From positions 232,134,961 through 232,198,960 of the forward strand of contig CP136066.1 in assembly GCA_032622095.1 (NCBI GenBank): a stretch of 64,000 nucleotides of DNA. Reading direction: 5' to 3'. Shown piece after piece: positions 13,301 to 22,178 of this stretch. The first letter of the stretch is position 1. The number at the start of each line of letters is the position of its first letter. Source of the DNA: Siphonodentalium dalli. Its lineage: Eukaryota; Mollusca; Scaphopoda; Gadilida; Siphonodentaliidae. Position numbers and translations under genes: made by a program. The notes beneath the pieces were generated by a model. That model made no database searches. It worked only from the letters and a program-made list of their open reading frames with translations, and was not told where the DNA came from.

Positions 13301-13680
13301 GCCACTGGCGGCCATGTTTTTTTACCCAATGACCCCAAAATGAATCATTCTAGTCTAAATGTTGATTTTAACAGCTATGACAAATTTCATAATGATCCGA
13401 TCAAAGGTACAACCTGTAGACTGCATTGTTGACGCCTTACGCACACACGGACGACGGACGACAAAGCCATGGCAATAGCTCAAACTTTACAAAGTAAAGT
13501 TGAGCTAAAAAGTCTGACAAAGATTATAATCGCAGTTGTTGATGTCTGTGCCAAGTTTCACGTAAAATGAATATGAAACGACTGAGAAAAACTCCGGACA
13601 AAATTGTGTCCACAGACAGACGGACGGACAGACAAGCGGATGCCAGTATACCCCCCACAACTCGTTGCGTGGAGTAGATC
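10380..13680. repeat. Interspersed repeat split by an array-bearing element
   Basis: 10380-10611 ('gggggataactccacc') and 13510-13680 ('ctgacaaagattataatcgc', then 'gacggacggacag') are two halves of one repeat family. The intact order can be seen within the left half itself, at about 10428-10475. The insertion at about 10612-13509 interrupts the second unit between '...ccaccaaaa' and 'aagtctgac'. The right half ends in a 'gccagtataccccccacaac' motif. Confidence 0.7.
10612..13509. repeat. AGCTCAACTT-ended element with ~17 tandem ~155-bp units
   Basis: The left end (gtcaatgacactgtagctca, acttgg) and right end (ggcaatagctcaaac, aaagttgagct) are inverse complements over about ten bases. Between them lies a tandem array, each unit holding 'aaaatccaagatggctgctg', 'gaatgaccccaaaatgactc', 'gttcccatctacatgtca' and 'ggtacgacctgtagcccgtg'. 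At least two unit classes alternate: 'actaaaggtac...tagcccgtgctaaaggattta' and 'acgaacagtac...tggcccgtgctaatggatt', and some units have 'attccaatttcaacagcc' instead of 'catgtcaatattaacatc'. Apparent ORFs here are array by-products. The architecture matches bivalve 'pearl'-type elements (established knowledge; family identity is inference). Confidence 0.9.
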
Positions 13681-13684
13681 AATT

Positions 13685-14733
13685 TGATACTCTAGATATT
13701 TCCCAGAAGATGAGGCCTAAGAAGAATTAGATTCCCATATGGTGTATATGTTGATGCTACCCTGCTGTACAGGGTAGCTTCACTAAATTCACCATCTGGG
13801 AACCTCATTCTGCAAATGTCAGATACACTAAATTCAGGCTTGGGAACAGCAGTTTGTTTTAATTTGATGATAACAAACACAAGTGATATGCAGTTGTTTA
13901 CACAAGCCTGTCAGATAACATCTATTATTCTAATCCAAATCAATGATCTGCGTTTCTCTTTCTGAAGCTAATACCATTGATTGAGTCTCCTGGAATCTCT
14001 GCTTCTGGCGAGAGAGGTAAATTGGGAGATAATATGGGTGGAGGGATTGTTGGCTGGGGGGGAGGCAGGGGCCATTGTGGGTTATTGGAAAGTTTCCGTG
14101 ATTTCATTAAAGATTAAAGTTTGATAACAATGACTCTTTATACCAAATATGAACCCAATTGGCCCAATGGAACTTAAGAAGTCATTTTAAGAATTTCTAT
14201 GGGAACTGGGAAATAATTATGGTCCTAGCCTTGCAACTATTTAACCTGGTGATCTCATTTGAACAAATCTGAATGCGAGTCACCAGGGAAACATCCACAC
14301 CAAATACGAACCCTTTCGGTCTTATGGTTCTTGACTGTCGAACGTACAAGGGACGATGAGTGATGACTATAGCTCCACTACATCTCAGGTGAGCTAAAAA
14401 CATTTTTTTTTTACAAACAACATTTTTGAGGGGGTTCGGAAATCCGTAAACCAGGTGATAAAATATAAAATGTCTAATTCTCCATCTTTGTTCTAACTTA
14501 GATGCAGTATATACTAACTGTCAGTGGCATACATATATATGTTTCTTTCAATACAGCCACCATTCTCTGTTGGTATTGGTTGGTTAAATCAAGATTTAAC
14601 GATGTGATCAATGTAGATAACTGTCCCTGTAAAAAGAAGAAATACACCATTAATAAGATAAGACCATCTACGTCAGTCACAGTCTGGATATCTACAGATC
14701 CACCTGCATCAAAATCAAGGGATTCTGACTTGT
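13685..14733. repeat. Repeat fragments upstream of the DNA transposon
   Basis: 13690-13840 carries a hairpin ('gatgctaccctgctgtacag' region and 'ttcactaaattcacc') of the family expanded at 35160-36300. 14080-14400 is a 'caaatctgaatgc'-type unit ending in 'tgatgactatagctcc' and 'caggtgagctaaa'. 14400-14733 holds open frames on both strands without a recognisable motif; no gene called. Confidence 0.55.
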
Positions 14734-14800
14734 ATAGGAGAGAATTCGATGACGTCACACTAACACGTGGGTCTGGCACTGGTAGGCAAAACATTGGCCG
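14734..14800 (+). repeat. Left terminal inverted repeat (candidate) of the ISL2EU-type element
   Basis: ATAGGAGAGAATT followed some 35-40 bases later by CTGGTAGGCAAAA. Both blocks occur in the same order, inverted, upstream of the YqaJ gene. Spacing and intervening sequence differ, so the repeat is imperfect. Confidence 0.55.
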
Positions 14801-14846
14801 CAGACTACCAGACGTGCGGTCAAAATTATTTTAGTTTAAGTTCGAA

Positions 14847-15045
14847 ATGCCGACATCATGTTGTGTTGCGGATTGTGCAAATAGACATGATCCTACATCT
14901 AATGTGTCATATCATCGGATTCCGACGGAAGAACCTCGACGAAGTTGCTGGATAAACGCTATTCGCAGACTAAAATCGGATGATGTTTCGAAGACGTGGA
15001 TTCCTGGAAGTGGTGACCGTGTTTGCGGAAAACATTTCATAACAG
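14847..15045 (+). CDS. THAP-DDE transposase, exon 1 (THAP domain)
   Basis: First of three exons that read open together as a 482-residue transposase. Exon 1 starts at ATG 14847 (MPTSCCVADCANR) and encodes the N-terminal THAP zinc-finger domain, which binds the transposon ends. The C2CH ligands are visible: CCVADC near residues 5-10 and VCGKHF near residues 60-65, with the conserved Trp (RRSCWINAIRR) between. It ends at a consensus donor (AACAG/GTAACT), leaving one base. The preceding inverted end sequence is about 100 bp upstream, so the promoter must lie within or beside the transposon end. Reading past the donor gives a stop within a few codons, which supports splicing here. Confidence 0.9.
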
Positions 15046-15883
15046 GTAACTACCGTATATAAACAAAAAATAAGCTTTAAATAACTTATAACATCACCAT
15101 TAAGTTACAATATACAAAACTTAAAATTATATGCAATATCGAGAATTAATTAAACGGTCATTCCGAATTTGCCGTAAATGAATGTCGCCTAATTTCGAAT
15201 TAATAACATTGGATGTTGACATTCGTTTTAATGGAATGTGAACGATAATCGGAAGCCACTAATGCCATTTTCATATAGAATGATGTCTACGTGAATGGTA
15301 TATGCCATGTGCATACAATTACCAATGCATAATAATTAAAGGGGACGACAAGTGACCAATTTTGAATGGGGATTTCCATGCAAATTTGCGGAGCAAAAGT
15401 TACAGAGTTGCACATTCTTCCGAGTGTGACTTGATGTGTGGTATTGGAAATAACAGGTATAATGTTCGTTTATTTATGTTTGAATTTTATTTAGATTTTT
15501 CAAATGTTGTTCAAGTGAACAGATTATATCTGATTGCATCTTCAAAAATTAACTTTTGATTTGTGTACATGTAGGGCTACATGTGTGTGCTATTTCTCAC
15601 ATTGCAGATTTTTATCAGTGGGTATAATAGCATGGGTGAAACTGAAACCTAACACCTATCATGTCTGATGGGTACATAGTGTCCCTCATAAAAGGTAGCA
15701 GTTATATAACAAATGTGCAATAAACATTGCCCAGGTGGTCATAAATAGTTCATCAATGCATGTTCTGCAACAAGAGCCCCACAGGGTTGGGTTGATTGTG
15801 TATCTGGTTACACATATTACCGGTACCTTATTCTTGGAAATCTCTTTCATATATATGTAAATTTAAAATGTCTATAATTTCAG

Positions 15884-16132
15884 GCAGCCGCAATGATGAT
15901 CCATTACATCCTGATTATGTACCATCACTCAGCATGGGATATCACAAATTGAGCATCACAACCCCCGAGACAAAATTGGGCCGGACTGAGAGGAGACGGA
16001 GGAGAGTTGAAGCACGAGAACAGAAGGAGGGGGAAGATCTAGCTGCAACCGCACTTCTCGATTTATCTTGCACTGATACCGGTACACCTACTGATGCTGT
16101 CGCAGAAGACAACACCGATAATAACATTGAAG
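15884..16132 (+). CDS. THAP-DDE transposase, exon 2 (end of THAP domain and linker)
   Basis: Acceptor ATAATTTCAG precedes 15884 and donor GTGAGC follows 16132. The 249-nt exon keeps phase 1 on both sides. It completes the THAP fold (SRNDDPLHPDYVPSL, including the Pro near the end of the domain) and then gives a charged linker (ERRRRRVEAREQKEG and an acidic stretch). The joined reading across both introns has no stop. Confidence 0.88.
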
Positions 16133-16447
16133 GTGAGCATAAACTGGGAATAATTTGCCATAATAATTGCTTGAATTTTAATGTTAACAGCATATTTAAT
16201 TGATTTTGATGAACATCAACTGAAATAATTGTGGAGTAATTGAAGAAATAAGTGTTAAACATAAACTAGATTTTATGATTTATATAAATATACATGTGTG
16301 ATCATATTCAGTCAATGATCATAATTAGAAAATCATTTTCTGATGAATTACAAATAAATATACATGATTGTGATAATGCAGATGATACCAGTATCATACT
16401 GAGTATGTCAAATCAAACATTTGAATTGATAATGCATATTATACATA

Positions 16448-16612
16448 CAGTAATGCCCAAAGTAATTGACCACTTAACCACAGCAGAATTATGGGTAATT
16501 TTTCAGGATTTAGTCGGAAATATGGCTTTCCGATGAATGGCAACAAGCCATATTTCCGACTGAATCCTGACAAATTACCCATAATTCTGCTGTGGTTAAA
16601 TGGGCATTACTG
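16448..16612. mobile_element. Fold-back MITE in intron 2 of the transposase gene, TA target duplication
   Basis: A 165-bp near-perfect palindrome: CAGTAATGCCC at the left end and GGGCATTACTG at the right, with arms continuing almost to the centre (around 16535). It is flanked by TA on each side (16446-16447 and 16613-16614), the target duplication of mariner/Tc1-type elements. It carries no gene. It lies in the intron, so splicing should remove it. Confidence 0.85.
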
Positions 16613-16675
16613 TACCTGGTACATATTATATAATGACATAAATAATTACTAACATATTCCTCAATTTTATTGCAG

Positions 16676-17676
16676 ATAATATTCAACGTATTCATGAGAA
16701 TTACTTAAGGAAGATAATGGACCTAAAAGCGGAAAATAAACAGCTAAAGAGAGAGATCCTGATTCTGCAAGAGGAAAAACGCCAGCTTGAGGAAACAAAC
16801 AAGAAGTTGAAATTTGGTGCCAGGACCATAGAGGAAGATGATGGGAAAACAACATTTTTCACGGGGCTACCATCTTATGCTGCATTTCTGTGGGTGGTGG
16901 AGTTGTGCGCAAGCCTCCTGCCGAAATCACAAGTTTTGTCCGATAAGGAAGTTGTTTTGTCAATTTTAATGAAACTGAAGTTGAATCTTCTGAACCAGGA
17001 CATTGCAATTCGCTTTAGTGTTTCAGTGAGCCACATTTCGACACTCATGAATTCGGGTATTCCGGCTATAGCCAAACAATTGTTGTTCTTAATTTCATGG
17101 CCTGATAAAGAATCTACATTACGCAAACTACCGAGTGTATTCAAAAATACATATCGTCGATGCCGAGTCATAATCGATTGTACAGAAGTCTTCATTGAAC
17201 GACCAGGAAACTTACGTGCCCGCGCAACGACATGGTCAAACTACAAACACAACAACACTGTCAAATTTCTAATCGGCATATCGCCAACAGGAAACATTTC
17301 ATTTTTGTCGAGGGCTTTTGGAGGCAGAACATCGGACAAAGTTATCACCCAGCGCTCTGGGTTTCTGCAAAAACTAACACATGGTGATCAGGTTTTGGCA
17401 GACAGGGGATTTCTGATTGAGGATGATATTGCTGCATATGGAGCAGATTTAGTTATTCCATATTTCACAAGGGGAAAATCACAATTGAGTCAACGTGAAG
17501 TTGAACTGACGAGAAGGATTGCGAATGTAAGAATTCATGTGGAAAGAGCTATTGGTCGTATGAAAAAATTTAGAATTAAGAGTAGTTTAATGGGGATGAC
17601 CATGGTGACACATGCAGATTCAGTTGCTATTATATGTTGTACTATTTCTAATATGCACGAAAAGCTTGTAAAATAG
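16676..17676 (+). CDS. THAP-DDE transposase, exon 3 (coiled coil and catalytic domain)
   Basis: Acceptor TTTTATTGCAG precedes 16676; the frame then runs open to TAG at 17674. Residues about 164-195 form a heptad-rich coiled coil (KAENKQLKREILILQEEKRQ). The DDE_Tnp_4-type catalytic core follows, with the acidic triad at D317 (VIIDCTE), D392 (VLADRGF) and E439 (RIHVERAIGRMKKF). These are the two Asp and one Glu expected for cut-and-paste transposition. Exons of 199, 249 and 1001 nt sum to 1449 nt, 482 codons plus stop, with no frameshift. The gene faces the YqaJ gene tail to tail, and a Ngaro-type retrotransposon begins about 250 bp after the stop. Confidence 0.92.
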
Positions 17677-17923
17677 CATCAAGAGTACTGGGTATGGAAA
17701 ATGTTTAAAGATTTGCAGTCTGATTTGACATCATATAACACATAAATTCCTAGAGCTTATTACAGAGTATGGTTCTATGCTGTCAAATCAGAAAGGGCAT
17801 CTTTAACTAAAAAAAAATCTGATTTTAATGATTAAAATGAAACGCTCTTCATATATTTCTATTTGGATAATAAATGAAACGCTCTATATTTTTAATCTTA
17901 AAGATTAAAAATAAAAAGCCTTT
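17677..17923. repeat. 3' flank of transposase gene with direct-repeat copy B1 (17724-17923)
   Basis: 17724-17923 is 200 bp and matches 26478-26677 with about five mismatches. It includes two copies of 'gaaacgctct' and an A/T-rich inverted patch ('aatcttaaagatt'). B1 ends directly at the left edge of the retrotransposon. Together with B2 it shows that this part of the DNA transposon was tandemly duplicated before the retrotransposon inserted. Confidence 0.9.
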
Positions 17924-18660
17924 ATGTTCTTCAGAATCTATAACCCGAGATATAAGGAGAAGAGCGGGAGAGGAGGGGGCACTCAAGGATAAGCTTGTTC
18001 ATAGACAACTAAAAACACTAGTTCATATTCAATGGGCTGTTTATTAATATAAACAACCAATATGTATATCAAAATAAATTTGTCATGAAGGTGGAGGGCC
18101 ATAACCGCCACAAGGCAGTGAAGTTACTATCCATAAGCATATACTATAGTAACAAGAAGCCTTCCCCCACCCGAATCCGAAGAGTGCAAATATGGGTTAA
18201 TAGGCAAATGTGACCCCCACCATTGCCCTACTAGCAGCAAGTGACACCAATATAGTGTCGAAAGGGGGGGTGACAAATCATCCTTTAAGTGTAAAGTGGT
18301 CCATAAATGTGGAACAGAATTTGAGGATGCCATCAGACGGTCCGAACAAGACTTAAGAAGGACATGAAAGAAACCCATTGCCAGTAGCGAGAGCCAATTA
18401 GAAAGGGGATTATACTATATGAAGACCCCCCCATTGGAAAATTAATCGCCCTGGCAATAACACTAGCATGTGTCGAAAAGGCCTAACTTTAATAGTTATC
18501 CAGTCAAGGAACCGTCTGATAGCATCATATAATCGATTATAATGAGCAATGATGTCATCACACATGAGAATAAAACAAAATAACATGAGGTACATGTAAG
18601 TCAAGATATGCGTATGCACATCAGGTGTCTGCAAATGTACATAATATATAGTGTTATAGA
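17924..18660. other. Terminal 3' non-coding part of the retrotransposon
   Basis: No ORF on the coding strand with recognisable content. It has a G7 run near 18265 and C7 run near 18426. This is the place to look for the B1/A2/B2 repeats of a Ngaro element; I could not align any convincingly with the 5' end at 25819-26431. Confidence 0.5.
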
Positions 18661-19251
18661 CTGGACATCTGGTCTGAATTCTTTTCAGCCCCAGTTACAG
18701 TCGACATAGATAAACAGAAAAGCACCACTGACTGATCGGATGACTGTACTCCTAATCTGGTCTGAATACTTTTCAGCCCCAGTGAGAGGATACGAACGGA
18801 ATGATCAGAAATATATACTCATAAGCTAGTCAGAATACTTTTCAGCCCCAGTGAGAGGATACGAACGGAATGATCAGAAATATATACTCATAAGCTAGTC
18901 GGAATACTTTTCAGCCCCAGTGAGAGGATACGAACGGAATGATCAGAAATATATACTCATAAGCTAGTCTGAATACTTTTCAGCCCCAGTGAGAGGATAC
19001 GAACGGAATGATCAGAAATATATACTCATAAGCTAGTCTGAATACTTTTCAGCCCCAGTGAGAGGATACGAACGGAATGATCAGAAATATATACTCATAA
19101 GCTAGTCTGAATACTTTTCAGCCCCAGTGAGAGGATACGAACGGAATGATCAGAAATATATACTCATAAGCTAGTCGGAATACTTTTCAGCCCCAGCGAG
19201 AGTAGGAACGGATAAATGAATGACAGGAACGCCATGTCGAGAAATCTCTCC
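18660..19251. repeat. 69-bp tandem repeat in the retrotransposon 3' region
   Basis: The motif CTTTTCAGCCCC recurs at 18769, 18838, 18907, 18976, 19045, 19114 and 19183, always 69 bp apart: six near-identical full units plus edges. Each unit contains 'gaatacttttcagccccagt', 'gaggatacgaacgg' and 'atatatactcataagcta'. A diverged copy of the core ('ctgaattcttttcagcccca') precedes the array near 18674. Confidence 0.96.
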
Positions 19252-19379
19252 TTATAATATGGTCCGAATAGTATAATTTTTATGTTAGTGACTGCAAATT
19301 GAATGATAATTGTTGTATATATAGATGAACGCAGTGAAGATGTAAGACTTGTTCAGCTCCAGTGAGCATGTTCAGTTTA

Positions 19380-19650
19380 ACTATATTTGGCCTGAATTCT
19401 TTTCAGCACCAACATGTTTGACGCTGAGCATATCTGTTAAAGAGCTACATGTATATATGGATTTGGCCTGAATTCTTTTCAGCGCCTAAATTGATGAAAG
19501 CAGATAGTTGAAATGTTAAATGTGGCCTGAATTCTTTTCAGCTCCAGTATGGTTGACAATGAGCATGTTCGTGATAACGCTATATATCTATTTGGCCTGA
19601 ATTCTTTTCAGCACCTGGACGGTTAAAAACGGATAGTTGAAATGTAGATT
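19380..19650. repeat. Four dispersed copies of the core 'tggcctgaattcttttcagc'
   Basis: Near-identical 20-bp cores lie at roughly 19389, 19462, 19524 and 19591, each followed by a different short spacer (some sharing 'gatagttgaaatgt'). They are the diverged form of the core in the adjacent 69-bp array. On the element's sense strand the core reads GCTGAAAAGAATTCAGGCCA. It begins right after the recombinase gene's stop. Role unknown. Confidence 0.9.
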
Positions 19651-19678
19651 ACAGGTAAATGTCTGCATGAGGGAAAGG

Positions 19679-20668
19679 CTAAAGTGGTTGAGGTCGAATA
19701 TATTTGCGAAAAGCATCAGATTTCCACCGACCTAACAGACGAATTTGAGCATCGGAATATCCACGTGCAGCCGCATCAGTACAACCCCCTATACGAAAAC
19801 TGTGACCCTTGTATACATGGGGATCTAAATGGCAAAAAGTGAGCGATAAGCGTAAGACAGAATCAAAGTCCTTTTTTGTGACCGGATGTTTACGGGCTGA
19901 AAGAAATAAAGGTCCAGTAGAGGAGCCCCTGTGTGGTAAGTATCGGCATAAAAAAACATACCGGACATATGGAAGCTTTCTGATGATGGATGGTAATATG
20001 ATGCGGCCTAGCGTTGATATTATGCTTGAAGTGACGAAATTGTATTGACATTGATGTATCTTGAAAATGAATGTCAGACAATTGAACGACCAATGGAATT
20101 TGGAGATACACAGTTCCCCTATACGTGCGAGTGCAAAAAAGGCGACCGAAAACATACTTTTATAAAGAAGTTTACTGTATTGGTCAGGCAAGCAATGGTC
20201 CAAAGAAGGTATTAACTGATCTAATAATGACCGAGTTATGGGAAGCCGAATATCGGTGGAAGGACAGAGACGAGTAATACCGATCAATGCTTTTTGTACG
20301 AGAAAATTGGTTGAGTGATCCGGTAAGCCTCTAGATTTGTGATAAAATGATAGAGCGGACAACATTGAACAAATGGACTGATTGCTGTATTGATGATGAT
20401 ATAAGAAAGCAATGAAATATAGGAAATTGAGCATTGTGATTGGTAGCTCAGGTGATATTTGAAATTGAGAGCAATAACACAAATATATTCGCCACACCCG
20501 CTGATATTGTAAAATAGTACTGGGATTAAGAGAATGCTCCAATAAATGGGTGACTATTCCAGCAAGTGGTGGAGATGCAGCTCCGGTGGTATCAGTTCGG
20601 GTTCTGGTGTCATCCATGGAGCGGCTTGTCTGAATTTGTCTACCTGTTGGCGAGAGATAAGATCGCAA
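19679..20668 (-). CDS. Retrotransposon tyrosine recombinase
   Basis: A single open frame of up to 329 residues encodes the strand-transfer enzyme that would integrate the circular cDNA. The catalytic set of the tyrosine recombinase family is present: R182 (ALARIGEL), H289 and R292 (GHSFRIGG), W315 (LGRWKSDAF, in the usual second His/Trp place) and nucleophile Y323 (RKYIRP). An N-terminal core-binding part (THLLEHSLNPSTILQYQRVW) precedes it. The frame overlaps the end of the RT/RNase H frame by about 115 bp, as is common in DIRS-type elements. It appears intact although RT and the hydrolase ORF are broken. The true start codon is uncertain. Confidence 0.92.
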   Translation of the reverse strand: MRSYLSPTGRQIQTSRSMDDTRTRTDTTGAASPPLAGIVTHLLEHSLNPSTILQYQRVWRIYLCYCSQFQISPELPITMLNFLYFIAFLYHHQYSNQSICSMLSALSFYHKSRGLPDHSTNFLVQKALIGITRLCPSTDIRLPITRSLLDQLIPSLDHCLPDQYSKLLYKSMFSVAFFALARIGELCISKFHWSFNCLTFIFKIHQCQYNFVTSSIISTLGRIILPSIIRKLPYVRYVFLCRYLPHRGSSTGPLFLSARKHPVTKKDFDSVLRLSLTFCHLDPHVYKGHSFRIGGCTDAAARGYSDAQIRLLGRWKSDAFRKYIRPQPL

Positions 20669-22178
20669 AGCGTATTAGATTTTCCAGGTATATGACAAGC
20701 TCGAATCAAAATATTGTGGTTCATTGTTTCTAGTACCAGCCTACGCAATAACTGTAGCAAATGAATGTCCTTACAAGTTTGACGATTGATCACATGTACG
20801 ACGGCCTCATTATCGCAGTGAAATGTTATACTGCTATTCGCCAGCTGAGCGCCCCAGTGTGATAATGCCAAGACTATGGGGTATAACTCCAATACTGATA
20901 TGTGTATAGATTTAACGTCGTGAAACAAACCGCAAAACCACCGATTGCCAAAGATAGCTCCATAACCAACAGACTGTGCCGCATCAGTATACAAATGATA
21001 TTGATCATTTGATCGCCAATGTTCATCGAGGAAAAATGTGCGGCCATTATAGGTTTGGAGAAATGTGAGCCAAAGGCTGAGGTCAGCTTTTACTTCGCGG
21101 TTGAGACGAATGTGATGGTGTGGTTTGGAAATATGAAGTGTCAGGTTAATGAGCCGTCGCAAAAATACCCGACCAGGGAGGATGACGGAGCAGGCAAAAT
21201 TCAGAACACCAATAATACTTTGAATTTCTTTTAAAGTAGATTTTGTGACACCTAAAAGAGATTGGAGACGATGTCGACAGTCGTTAAGTTTGTCAGCGGG
21301 TAGACGAGCCTCCATATTAACTGTGTCTAATTCAATACCGAGAAAGGTGATAATTTGAGTAGGTTGAAATGTTTTTTCTGGTGCCATGGGGACCCCAATG
21401 AAAGCACACATTTTCAATAACAAATCCAGTGACTGCTTACATAAGGACTCCGTGGATTGTACCAAAAATATGTCATCAAGTACATGAGTGACCCTGCTAA
21501 TGCCAATTTTGTTTATGGCAATCCATTCTAGAGGGTACTAAATCGTTCAAAAATTTTGCAAGAACTTGATGCACCCATGGGTAATGTCCTATCGTAGTAG
21601 TATTTGCCTTGCCAACTAAACCCTAACAAGTTATGGTCCTTGGAATGAACGCTGAGGCATTTAAAAGCAAATTTTATATCGGTGCGAGAACAAAAACTGC
21701 CGGTACCAGCCGACTTGATGAGTCTGATGGCATCATAAATAGTGGCGTAGTGAACAGTGGAATTACACTCCGGTATACCGTCATTAACTGATGATCCGTC
21801 AGCATATGATAAGTGATGTATGACACGGAAGTCCCCAGGGGTTTTCTTCGGTACTAGACCTAAAGGGGAGACTCGAAAATTAGCTAAAGGGGGCTCATCA
21901 AATGGTCCCGCAGCACGACCCGCAGCCAACTCTTTTTGAATTTTTTCAGTCATGATGTGAGGGAAGTCGGCTGCTGATTTTAAATTAGGTGAGAGCTGAC
22001 TCGCTGGCGGACCGGTATAACCTAAGCGAAAACCATAAGTGAATCCCTCTAACAAATACAAAACTTCTTGCGAAATGTACCCTTCGAGGAGATGACGTAA
22101 TGGGTCAATTTTAACTGGTGTAACTGTTAATTTGAGTTTAAGTGGATCAGACCTTTTTATTTGATTGTGGACGGACAT
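20554..22178 (-). pseudogene. Reverse transcriptase / RNase H, one frameshift
   Basis: The frame opens at ATG 22178, overlapping the gag end by about 30 bp. The first part (22178-21528) has the RT fingers and palm: LVPKKTPGDFRVIHHLS, then SRTDIKFAF (catalytic Asp) and GASSSCKIFERFSTL. Frame is lost near 21530, where about one base is missing, and continues in another frame to 20554. That part carries the LDD active-site motif (HVLDDIFLV, about 21470-21490), FLGIELD, and an RNase H domain with YTDAAQSVGYGA, LELYPIVLAL, HCDNEAVVHVI and DLISRQ. It would copy the element's RNA into cDNA. The break means this copy cannot make a full protein unless a programmed shift occurs there, which I think unlikely. 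Confidence 0.88.
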
